Part shown: piece after piece, positions 35,689 through 46,200 of the stretch | How positions within the stretch are numbered: position 1 is the stretch's first letter | Layout of the letters: each line of letters opens with the position of its first letter | Assembly: GCA_003255065.1 (NCBI GenBank) | Contig: QAOA01001448.1 | Location: 576,825-640,824 of the forward strand | DNA: 64,000 bases | Origin: Cercis canadensis | Lineage: Eukaryota; Streptophyta; Magnoliopsida; Fabales; Fabaceae | Direction: 5' to 3' | Program-made: the position numbers and the translations under genes | The notes under the pieces: generated by a model | The model's input: only the letters and a program-made list of their open reading frames with translations | What the model was told of the DNA's origin: nothing | The model's database searches: none

Positions 35689-36147
35689 ATGGTAGTGGTC
35701 ATGGCCATGTTATCCCGCAGTTTCTGTGTGTATTTTCTTTGTCTTGCAGCTGCAGTGTTCATCGTTCTTATCTTAAGGCACGAATATGAAGAGTATCACA
35801 AGCAGTCCTTACACGAAACGAGCCCTTTAACTCACTGCAGACTTCATCCTCACCCTACTGGTTTCGAAGCTGGATTAGCGTTTATAAGGATTCCGCATAA
35901 TTCGAGTCGGCTAACTGCGTATATATCACAAGCAGCTTATTTGCATGGGGAGCAGGGAGCAAATTTCACGAGAGAAAAAGAGCAAGAACAAAATCATTAC
36001 TTGAATTTATTACCATCCTCCCAAAAGAATCGAATTAGCTGCGATAAATATGGTACAAATTTCTTGGGGCCAATAACATTTTCTTTTTTCCTTTCAATAA
36101 TTTGCGTGGACAGTATTTATAGATTTAGATACAATCATATTACATAA
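35689..36147 (+). CDS. Hypothetical small membrane or secreted protein (uncertain)
   Basis: The ATG at 35689 opens a 152-codon frame. Residues about 5-27 (AMLSRSFCVYFLCLAAAVFI) are strongly hydrophobic and would act as a signal anchor, followed by a charged stretch (RHEYEEYHKQ). The first half to about residue 75 looks protein-like; the last third is AT-rich with intron-like composition, so the true exon may end earlier. I recognise no family. It may be a fragment linked to the receptor-kinase remnant downstream. A motif GATAAATATGGTAC at about 36042-36055 recurs near 36804-36817. Confidence 0.25.
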   Translation: MVVVMAMLSRSFCVYFLCLAAAVFIVLILRHEYEEYHKQSLHETSPLTHCRLHPHPTGFEAGLAFIRIPHNSSRLTAYISQAAYLHGEQGANFTREKEQEQNHYLNLLPSSQKNRISCDKYGTNFLGPITFSFFLSIICVDSIYRFRYNHIT

Positions 36148-37319
36148 TTTATGAATTTATGTTCAGTTCAATTAAACTGTGCATTTATCATATGAACTAT
36201 TGAGAGTATACTATTATATTTACATTTTCTCTCAACATGAGTCATACAGTTGCTTAAAATAATGGGAGAAATCAAACATTTCGTATGAGGAATTACTCAT
36301 TATCAAGCTAGTTGCTTAAAATTGTTAACAAGGATTATTTGTATCATCTACCAATTTAGTCCAAAAAATTGTTGCCATTATAATTCCAATTTAATTACAT
36401 TTGTGGTGAAAATATAGATGGGTATTGTTTTGGCAATTAGATGTCCTATATTGCAAAAATTTAAAGAATTAAAAAAAATAAATAAATAAACGTATCCTTC
36501 AGATTTTCTCTTTGGTTTCTTTATGTTAATTATTATTATTTTAAGGTCGGCGGATTCCAAGGTGTCTCTCAGTTTCTGTGTATTCCTTCCTGTCCTGCAG
36601 TGTTTCTCAGTGTTCCGGTAAGGCAGGATGATGACAATTCTCTCATGGACTTGCAGCGGAAGAAAAATCCTCCACCGGATTCTGAACCAACGTTTTCTAC
36701 CAGGCCATTTTTAGCGGACGCAGAGTTTGCTGTTACTGAACCAATCCATGTCGTGGAAGTAAAGTTCAGTCGGATTAACATCCTCACAAAACAATAGAAG
36801 CCACGATAAATATGGTACGCTCTCCCAAAATTCTTCACCATCATTTCATATCCCAACCGAAAGTTTTAACAAAATTCTCATCTAAATGATGTGACAGTTG
36901 ATTTAATGTAATCATTTTCACACTGGGACAGTTCAAAAAAGTTTGTGGAAAGAGATTTTGTATGTATCATTATTATTCTTAAGCAAATAACAGATTATTT
37001 TGTAAGGTAAATGAGAAAGTCATTAATTTTAGAAATAGATTGTGTCTCTCATGTCAAGAAAAAAGATTGACAAACATGATCTTATCAATTTTGTGAATAA
37101 GAAATTCATCGGTTTGATTCTTTTTTAATTACAATTCACAAAACGTTGTTTCTATTGGATTATAAGCTGCAGGGCGATCCGAAAAAGCACCTTGCATTTG
37201 GTGGAAACGGGATTTGTCTTACTATGCTACTATGATTAACCTCTGAAACCTTTGACTTCAATACTAAAAAATTGATGCTTCCTCAACGTACAGTTTCCTT
37301 TAATTTCTTCTACTTGCAG
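36148..37319. other. Spacer with weak internal repeats
   Basis: AT-rich DNA. A plus-strand segment near 36600-36797 (DLQRKKNPPPDSEPTFS) looks partly coding but has no family match. CAGTTTCTGTGTATTC-like words occur here and near 35718, which hints at an old local duplication. Confidence 0.3.
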
Positions 37320-38300
37320 GTGTAATGCTATAATTGGCTATTTAGTCGCAGCTATTATCATCTTAATTTGCAGAGGAACCTCAAACCTTATTTAATTCTT
37401 GAGAGGAAGAATGAGAACAAGGGTTACGGACGATACGAAGTTTGTTTCTGAAGAACAATCAATTTCCCAGGCCAAGAAGATACAAATACTCAGAAATCAA
37501 AAAAATGACAAATAATTTTGAGGAGAAAATAGGCGAGTGAAGCTACGGTAGTGTGTTTTCAAAGGAATTCTATCAGATGGCTAACTGGTGGCAGTCAAGA
37601 TTTTGAGCAAATCCAAGAGCCCTAGAGGAGATTTCATCAATGAAATCTCCACCATAGGCACAATAAACCATGTCAATATTGTCACTTTTCTTGGATTTTG
37701 TCACGAGGGATCAAAACAAGTAGCCATTCATGAATTTATGCCCAATGGCTCCCTTGACAAGTTTCTTTCCCACAACAAATCAAGGGAAGAGAACCCTTTG
37801 AGTACAGAGAACCTCGAGGCCTTGAGTATTTGCACAATGGATGCAGCAAAAGAATTCTACATATTGACATAAAGCCTCATAATATGCTTCTGGACAAAGA
37901 TCTATGACTTTGGATTAGCTGAGCTTTGTGCTACAAGAGAAAGCATTTCATCAATATATACTGCCATTGGCACTACAGGTTATATGGCACCAGAGATATT
38001 CTACAGAATTTTGGGAGAGGGCGAGGTGTCTGACAAGTCAGATGTCTATAATTATGGTATAATGGTGCTGGAAGGAAGAAAAATTTACTGCTGAAATTGG
38101 AGGATAGTAGGCAGATACAGGTGTCCGAGTGTATTTATATGCATCTCAAACAGGTTGAGAGTTTGGACTTGAATGGCTTAGCGAGAGTTGGCAATTCAAA
38201 AGTAGCCAGAAAGATCATAACAGTGGGAATGATGTGCATACAAACTGATCCAACCCTAATAATCCTTTTTGTCAATTCCATGGAGCATTATTCTCTGCCG
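37320..38300 (+). pseudogene. LRK10L-type receptor-like kinase remnant
   Basis: The piece begins with a membrane-spanning segment (IIGYLVAAIIILIC, about 37330-37375) and continues into a kinase domain of the LEAF RUST 10 receptor-like class. It shows VAVKILSKSKSPRGDFINE with the ATP-binding Lys, [28 protein letters not shown], then in other frames DIKPHN (catalytic loop), GTTGYMAPE and SDVYNYGIMVLE. The glycine-rich loop is interrupted by stops, the HRD-DFG stretch is frameshifted near 37870-37910, and the extracellular domains are absent. It is clearly non-functional. Confidence 0.85.
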
Positions 38301-39796
38301 CAATTACTCAATAATCAATATTAAATGTTATTTTAAGTATAATCTCTGTTGGTATTTCTCTATATTCTATGCTAAGTGATCTTAAAGTTCGTTTATCACT
38401 TTTCTTTGTGCTGTCCAGTAACCATTTCTTGTAATAAAAGTTATAAAATTGAAATTGTAGACCTCAAAAGAGGGGGCATCTGATATGTTTTGTTCACTAT
38501 CATATATATATTTCAAGTGCTGAGTCTGGATAAGTTTAGGTATCATGAGTTGGGTGTTGTCAAATTTTACATAATGTTGGTGGCACAAAGGTGGTGAATT
38601 TTGGTAATTGAAAATGTACTAATCAAAGTCATGTGATGCTTGAGTAGTTTGGAGTTAATTCAACTCATATGATGTTATTTGTTACTGAATTTGCCAAAAA
38701 TGGCTAATAAGTAGCATTAAAGTGAAGTTGGGTCACAATAAAGGACATAATTTTGTGGTACCAACATTGTGCACCTACCATTCTTGAAGGGTATAGCTTT
38801 CGTCCAATCTAATCTAAGCACAAACAGTGGAATCTTCGTTAATTCCTTATTGTCAGTGGCGGAGGTAAAAACTATAAACCTATGCATTCCCTTTCTCACA
38901 AAAATTTTGACCTGTCTAATATCAACTTGGAAAGTTTAACTGCAACAGAACATGGGTTTGAAAAGACTAATTAATCGATAATTACAGGACTAGCTGGTAA
39001 TCATCTGTTTGGCCTTGCAGTTTGTTTTTAACTTCATTTTCATGGGATAACTAAACTGACAATCACATTTAATTCTGGTTAATTTCCAAACACTCCAACG
39101 ATAAACCCCAATACCATATTACTCTGTTTGTTATGGTATTTTTGTGGGGTAGGTATCAGTGGGAGATATATAAATTCAACTACTCAATTACACTGGTCAC
39201 TTTAGCTGCATGGTAATTTTCAGCAAGTAGTTTCAGTAACAAGAAGAAGATATAACAAATCTACCTTATCGCTATCATTCTTTTTATTGTTTGAAAGAAA
39301 GGTGGATCAAATGTCTTCTTCTGGCCTTTGCAAGTCCGTAAGGTTTAAAATGTACACTATCACCAACTAACATACACATACTCCTAACACTAAATATGAA
39401 CCTTTTTCTGCTAATTACAAGACAGTAACTATGCTTACCAAGAATATAAGCAGCCTAATAATCTCTTATGTTTCACATAAATGGTAAGTGGTAACATTCT
39501 GTTAGGTGGTACATAACATTAGGTAGTCTACATAGCATAATTATTTTCGTATTTGTTAGGTGGTACATAACATAATTAAATAAAATATACTCAGTTCCCA
39601 CTTGAATGCAGATAATTTTAGTCTAGAGTTATTTTCAGAAAGAAGCCACTGGAGAAATGTTCATGGATTATGAAAATGATTGTTCCTAACAGAAGGGGAA
39701 GGGGGTGTCAAGCCAATTAAATTGACTTTTACAACACTCCACTGGGGGTTAACTGGGCCAGTAACTGCTTTATTGAGGCTTATAGTTACCTAATCA
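38301..39796. other. Intergenic region upstream of the laccase
   Basis: AT-rich spacer and distal promoter. A repeated motif (TAGGTGGTACATAACAT) occurs near 39504-39520 and 39558-39574. No gene was recognised. Confidence 0.45.
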
Positions 39797-39803
39797 ACCA
39801 AAC
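39797..39803 (+). promoter_or_regulatory. AC-type (MYB) element in the laccase promoter
   Basis: ACCAAAC fits the secondary-wall MYB consensus ACC(A/T)A(A/C)(C/T). It lies 20 bp upstream of the TATA box of a lignin-type laccase gene, where such elements are expected. Short motifs occur by chance, so this is suggestive only. Confidence 0.4.
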
Positions 39804-39822
39804 ACCGCTGATATCATATATC

Positions 39823-39830
39823 TATAAAAG
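39823..39830 (+). promoter_or_regulatory. TATA box of the laccase gene
   Basis: TATAAAAG lies 105 bp before the laccase ATG at 39935, a normal distance for a plant core promoter with a short 5' UTR. Confidence 0.7.
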
Positions 39831-39934
39831 GAACAGTCATTGGCTGACAAGGCAATGCACACTGAGTAACCAAGTTGAGGTTCATTAATTAGTCTGGTTC
39901 CATATCAATAGTTGAAGATATAGTACTCAAGAAA

Positions 39935-42159
39935 ATGAGTCCCTTATCTTACCAATCAGCTGCATTTTTCGGAGCTTTTCTGCTTACTATTATCAGCTCA
40001 CTTGGCTTCCTTCCTGGGGTTGTGGTTGCAAAGCATGGAGCCATTACAAGGCACTATACATTCAACGTATGTATATGTTCTCAATACAGTATTTTTTGTT
40101 ACTATATTGTGCTTACAATAATGATATTGGTATCTCTGTGTTCAAATTTCAAAGATAAGGTTGCAAAATGTCACAAGGTTGTGCCACACAAAGAGCCTGG
40201 TAGCAGTTAATGGCAAGTTCCCTGGGCCTCCCATCGTTGCTAGAGAGGGTGACAGAGTTGTGGTTAAAGTGGTCAATCATGTTCAATATAATGTCACCAT
40301 CCATTGGTATGGAAGATAGGCATTCCAGAAAAACACACACACACACAAATGATTCTAATACAACTTTCTAGTGTTTATCATTGAGAATTTAGTGAAATGT
40401 TGGATAATTGCCACAGGCACGGGATTCGACAACTTCAGAGCCAATGGTCTGATGGACCAGCATACATAACTCAGTGCCCTATCCAAACTGGCCAAAGCTA
40501 CGTTTACAACTTCACCATAGTTGGCCAAAGAGGAACTCTCTGGTGGCATGCTCACATCTCATGGTTAAGAGCTACCCTCCATGGACCCATTATCATCCTT
40601 CCTAAACAGAATGTTCCTTACCCATTTGTCAGGCCATACAAGGAAGTTCCCATCATATTCGGTATAAATTACACTTCTACTAAACTCTAAACTTAATCAT
40701 TTTTCCTTTATTGATGCTAAGATCAGAACTTTCTTCTATTACAGGTGAGTGGTGGAATAATGACACAGAGGCTGTAATTAGCCAAGCTCTTCAGACAGGT
40801 GGTGGCCCAAATGTTTCTGATGCATACACCATTAATGGACTCCCCGGCCCATTGTACAATTGTTCTCAGAATGGTATATGCAATAATATTGTATCAAACA
40901 TTTTGAGATTCACAAGCTTATATTCTGCATTATCACTTTTATTTGCTTTCTGTTTCTTGCTCACAGAAACTTTCAAGCTAAAAGTGAAGCCGGGAAAGAC
41001 ATATCTCCTTCGGTTGATCAATGCTGCACTCAATGATGACCTCTTTTTTAGTATAGCAAACCACAGTCTCACAATTGTTGAAGCTGATGCACTTTATGTG
41101 AAACCTTTCAAGACCAACATTCTATTCATTGCAACAGGACAGACCACAAATGTTATTTTGAAAACGAAACGCCACCACCCAAATGCCCGATTCCTTATGG
41201 CAGCTAGACCTTATTTCACTGGCCAAGGCACTTTTGACAATACCACCACGGCAGGCATACTTGAGTATATTAGCTCATCAAGTTCCTCTTCTTCCAACAG
41301 TTCAAGACGCCCTGTCCTCATAAAACCAACTCTCCCTGCCATTAATGACACCGCTTATGCTGCAAATTTCAGCGCAAAATTCCGCAGCTTAGCCAATACT
41401 CAATTCCCAGCCAATGTCCCTCAAACTCTGGACAAGAACTTTTTCTTCACTGTAGGCCTTGGAAGCAGTCCATGCCCTAAAAACCAAACCTGCCAAGGTC
41501 CTAATGGCACCAAATTCGCTGCTTCTATCAATAACATATCCTTTGCATTACCCAATACCGCAATCCTACAATCCTATTTCTCTAGGAAATCAAATGGGGT
41601 TTACACTACTGATTTCCCAAGCACTCCTCTGATCCCTTTCAATTACACAGGCACTCCACCCAACAACACTATGGTGATTAATGGAACCAAATTGGTGGTG
41701 CTTCCATTCAACACAAGTGTGGAAGTAGTGTTGCAGGACACTAGCATTCTCGGCTTTGAGAGCCACCCTCTCCATATCCACGGATTCAACTTCTTCGTTG
41801 TTGGCCAAGGTTTCGGTAACTTCAACCCTAAGAAAGACCCTGCCAACTATAACCTTGTGGACCCTGTGGAAAGGAACACAGTGGGAGTACCATCTGGTGG
41901 GTGGCTAGCAATTCGCTTCTTTGCAGATAACCCAGGTGAGTATATATAAACTCTAACTAGTAATTTCCACTATATGGGCACTGTTTGATTCTCATTCCCT
42001 TACCAATTTGAATATCAATGAATACAAGGTGTGTGGTTTATGCACTGCCACTTTGACGTGCATTTGAGCTGGGGTTTGAAGATGGCATGGATTGTGCTGG
42101 ATGGGAAGCTCCCTAATCAGAAGCTACCTCCTCCACCACCGGATCTGCCCAAGTGTTGA
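39935..42159 (+). CDS. LAC17: Laccase (multicopper oxidase, LAC17-like)
   Basis: Secreted blue-copper oxidase that oxidises monolignols in the cell wall with O2 during lignification. Six exons: 39935-40066, 40155-40306, 40417-40661, 40745-40873, 40967-41935 and 42029-42159, giving 585 aa. A signal peptide covers residues 1 to about 30. All four copper-ligand motifs are intact: HWHG (94-97), WHAH (138-141), HPLHIHGF (about 490) and [11 protein letters not shown] (548-558). The residue at the axial position of the type 1 copper is Leu. Several N-glycosylation sites occur. The cluster [20 protein letters not shown] is typical of the LAC2/LAC17 clade; the symbol is a clade-level call. An unusual Ser-rich insert (about residues 255-266) follows GILEYI. 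A miR397 site lies in exon 5. No frame damage is visible. Confidence 0.95.
41016..41036 (+). promoter_or_regulatory. miR397 target site in the laccase mRNA
   Basis: The 21-base site GATCAATGCTGCACTCAATG plus A is complementary to miR397 (from memory, UCAUUGAGUGCAGCGUUGAU plus G). Only one terminal mismatch and one G:U wobble are present, and pairing is perfect across the seed and cleavage position. It encodes LINAALND, a conserved stretch of the laccase. miR397 regulation of laccases is well established. Confidence 0.85.
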
Positions 42160-43260
42160 TCTTTCACCCTTCAACTTCCAAGACTGAATTCGCCGCCAAA
42201 TAATGAAGAATTTCGCAATAAATTATTTTTTGGTGTTTTAGATTTCCACTGATTTTTACGATAGCTTGCCGGAGTTATATGACGTTGGAAGAGATTACAA
42301 AAGGCAATTTCGCTTTGTAGTGAGTTTGAATGCTTCCTTGAGATTCAGAAGCCTCCCATGCCGATTGTAATAATTTGCATGACAAAAAGAAATAAACTTG
42401 CTTTGCTTTCTCCCTGTCGTTCTCTCTCGAAAATAACAGCTCCTAACAACCCAAATTTAGGCGAATCCGGTTGCTTCAGCTAAGGTTTAAGTTCGAATTT
42501 TGAGTAGTATTAGACTATCTATAAATATTATCATAAATCATCACTAAGCCATGTGACATTTCCTAAACTCAGAATAAAGTAATATTTTTTCACCCTCAAC
42601 TTTATATGATAATAAAAAAAAAAAAACTAAAATTTACTCATATTTACTTTATAGATTATTAAAAAAAAGTTTGTATGTAATTACGCGATTTCTCACATTT
42701 TTTGTCCATCCTAAAAAAAATAATATTTAATTACGACATTTGAAAATAATTTTAAAGACATAAAGTATTCAAAATTTTAAAACTTTCCATTACCAAACAC
42801 CTTAAATTCTTATAAAATTTTGAGATTCTAATTCTAATGAACATTTTCTTAACAATTTTTTATTCATTTGGACTGGATAATATTGAACTAGTTATTACAA
42901 ATTTTGACTAAAATTGATGGAAAATATTTATTAAACTGATTTATTTTTGTGAAATTAGTTTAATAATTTCTTAAAATTACCTCTTAAAAGATAGGTATAC
43001 CGTATTCCGAATACCACTTTCTAGGCTTTCTATTTTTCCGGGCCAGGCTTGTTTTTGGGCTGGGCTTTAACAAAATAGGTTTTTAGCCCACTACCTGTTC
43101 TGTTTTAAAGACTGGGCTGGCGTGGCTCATGCGTGACTATTACGAAAGTTCTTCTTTGGTTCTTTACATTTTTAATTTAATAAATTTCAGATAAATTAAA
43201 TAAATACAGTCCCGGTCGACGGCACCGGGTGCTTCCAGAGCTCTCGCTTCCGTTTCTTTC
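42160..43260. other. Spacer between laccase and RPAP3
   Basis: The laccase 3' UTR, AT-rich spacer, and the RPAP3 promoter and 5' UTR. No coding region was recognised. Confidence 0.5.
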
Positions 43261-46200
43261 ATGGTAAAGTGCCCATTCCCCTTTCCGGCCACCTCTCTCT
43301 TGTTAGGTTTCTCTGTAGCTAACTGTGGGTACTGACTCCAACGGCGTTATACTCAAATATCTTGCTGTAGTTCCTTCTTTTTCTGCTAAGTGACGGCACT
43401 GACCCACTCCGCAGTCGCACCATGAAATACGATTAAGTTCACTTCATAGTAATCGGTTATTTATTCTGTATTACGGAATGTTTTTTTCTTGCCATTTGAA
43501 ATTTCTTAATCATCACTTTCCTTTTTCTTCTTTCAACAGGATTTCCAGGGATTTTTGAATGACCTGCAGGATTGGGNTGGGTACTGACTCTAACGGCGTT
43601 ATACTCAAATATCTTGCTGTAGTTCCTTCTTTTTCTGCTAAGTGACGGCACTGACCCACTCCGCAGTCGCACCATGAAATAGGATTAAGTTCACTTCATA
43701 GTAATCGGTTATTTATTCTGTATTACGGAATGTTTTTTTCTTGCCATTTGAAATTTCTTAATCATCACTTTCCTTTTTCTTCTTTCAACAGGATTTCCAG
43801 GGATTTTTGAATGACCTGCAGGATTGGGAACTTTCACGAAAAGACAAAGCGCAGAAAATGAAGTCACAATCCCATCAGAAGGAAAAGTTGGTAATAATTT
43901 TCTCTCATACCTGAAAAGTAGCATGCTATTCGTAGAATTTTTATACAAACTGGTAGTTGCTATCAAAAACATTTCCACAGTAGACTGGATGATCGTCTAA
44001 TTGCAACTCTGTGTTGAACCAACTTGTGCCTGTGCCCTTGTGTAGAGTTGAACAAACATTATGACTTCAACTTCTAATGTATTATAGTATAGAGTCTTTT
44101 TTCTTTGGGATATGTAATGGAACATCAACGACAAGGAATCGACTTTGTTTGATTACTGCCTCCCCTTTCTATTGGCTGTCTTTAGTGAGAGATACCGTTT
44201 AGTTCAAAGAAAAAGGAAGAAATATATCCATTGTTTCGTACAAGCATAACAACCAATGAATTTATGGTGTATTCTCCTTTCGTGGAATACTCGAATCAGA
44301 ATTTCTCTCATAGGTTTTGTAAGAGTGTGTCTGTGTGTGTTTGTGTATGTGTATGCCTGTGTATGTACAGGTGCAATCATGCATGTATATGAGATATGTG
44401 ATGTATGATATTCTGATGGGAATTTACAAAGGGTTCATCTTCTCGAAATACTGGATCAGTGGGAGTGGAGAACACGTCAAGAGGAGAATCTCTTTCATTT
44501 GACCATGCAAGAAGTACTTCAGGACAATATGATTTCTCAAAAAATAATGATCCATTCAGTCGTGTCCATAGCAGTTTAATTAGTGAAGATGTTCCTGATG
44601 CTGCTTCTGAGAAAGAGCTGGTAGGTTCTATTTTTATTTTTTTTCATATATATTTCTTTTTTCCTGTTTAGGTTGGAAGATGGAGGGGCACTGCATGGCA
44701 CCCCCCGTGGGGGGGGAGTCTATCTGTTTCTGTCCTTCACAATGCTGACCTTGCAATCCATCTGTATCTTCCAGGGTAATGAGTATTTCAAGCAGAAGAA
44801 ATTTAAGGAAGCTATTGACTGCTATTCAAGAAGCATTGCCTTGTCACCAACAGCTGTGGCATATGCAAATAGGGCAATGGCCTATATCAAACTCCTAAGG
44901 CAAGCTTTTAGTAACATGTGTTTTTTCATTTAGGAATTATATCCCACTCATCTTAATATTAACAAACTATATGGATTTTGTCAATAATGGACTTTTAAGT
45001 ACAAGAAAGCACCCATGATTTATATTTTTCCTGTCAAGCATTATGAGTTGGTCCATTACCTGACTAATGTGCACCGCCACATGAAAGGTAATAGTTTTCT
45101 TTTCCCCCCCTTCATGTCGGTAGATTCCAAGAGGCTGAGGATGACTGCACAGAAGCCTTAAATCTAGATGATCGTTACATAAAAGCTTACTCACGTAGAG
45201 GAACAGCTAGAAAAGAGCTTGGAAAACTTAAAGAATCTATGGAAGGTAATCTTAAACTGGATAGTTTTTAATTAGTGAAGTAAGAAATATTTCTGATTTA
45301 TATTTGAGAATTTGTTGACTGTCTGATTTGCTTAAACTACAGATGCTGAGTTTGCCCTGAGGTTGGAACCTAACAATCAAGAAATCAAGAGACAGTATGC
45401 TGATTCCAAGTCTTTGTATGAGAAAGTAAGCACATCAATAGATCCAGTATTTTTATATGACTACTGCACAAATGTTAATTACTTGCCTTAATATGCTTGC
45501 TTTTTAATCCACATTTCACATTAGCAAATGCAGGCCACAGATTATGTGTTAAAGAGGTGCATTTTAGGTTGGGTGGAAATGTTAGGTTCAAGCCTGTGTA
45601 CACCAATGTAAATACTGTGCATCCGATAGAACTGATAGTATTAGGGAACTAGTAATGGCAGATGCAAGTCGGTTCGTTAATATGAGAAAACCATGCACAA
45701 GTGCGATTCCATTGGCAATAAGTAATAATATCACTGCAACAAATTTGTCTCTTGACAACAAAATACCTATTGATAGACTGGGTTTAAAAATTAGTTGATA
45801 AAATTCTAGAGTTTATGCACCTTATGTTAAGTAAGGTCAAGACAAAACCTTATAAATTATGACTTAACAAGACTAAGAGAACGAATGAATTTTAGGGACT
45901 ATGAATTGCATCGGATCAAAGTGATAAGGCACAATATGGTTACAAAAGACAAATGGAGAATGTGTAACCAAACAAAATTAAATTGCGAAAGGGCATTAAG
46001 GGTAAGATTATACTTAGTTTTGGTTACATGTTCTTGTGACCAGCTCCAGACACTTGCCTGTTTCTGTTATGGAGTACTCTTGTTCTTACTTATCTGTTGC
46101 AGTGATTCATTATTTAAAAGCCCCTTGTCTGTTGTTCAGGCAGTTATTCAGAAGGCATCTGGAGCTCTGAGAAGCTCTTTAGAGGGAACTCGAAAGGTGG

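Noticed and set aside
43457-43978. Two antisense ORFs with identical C-terminal sequence
   Set aside because: They repeat only because the 251-bp segment is duplicated around the N; they are antisense to RPAP3 exon 2.
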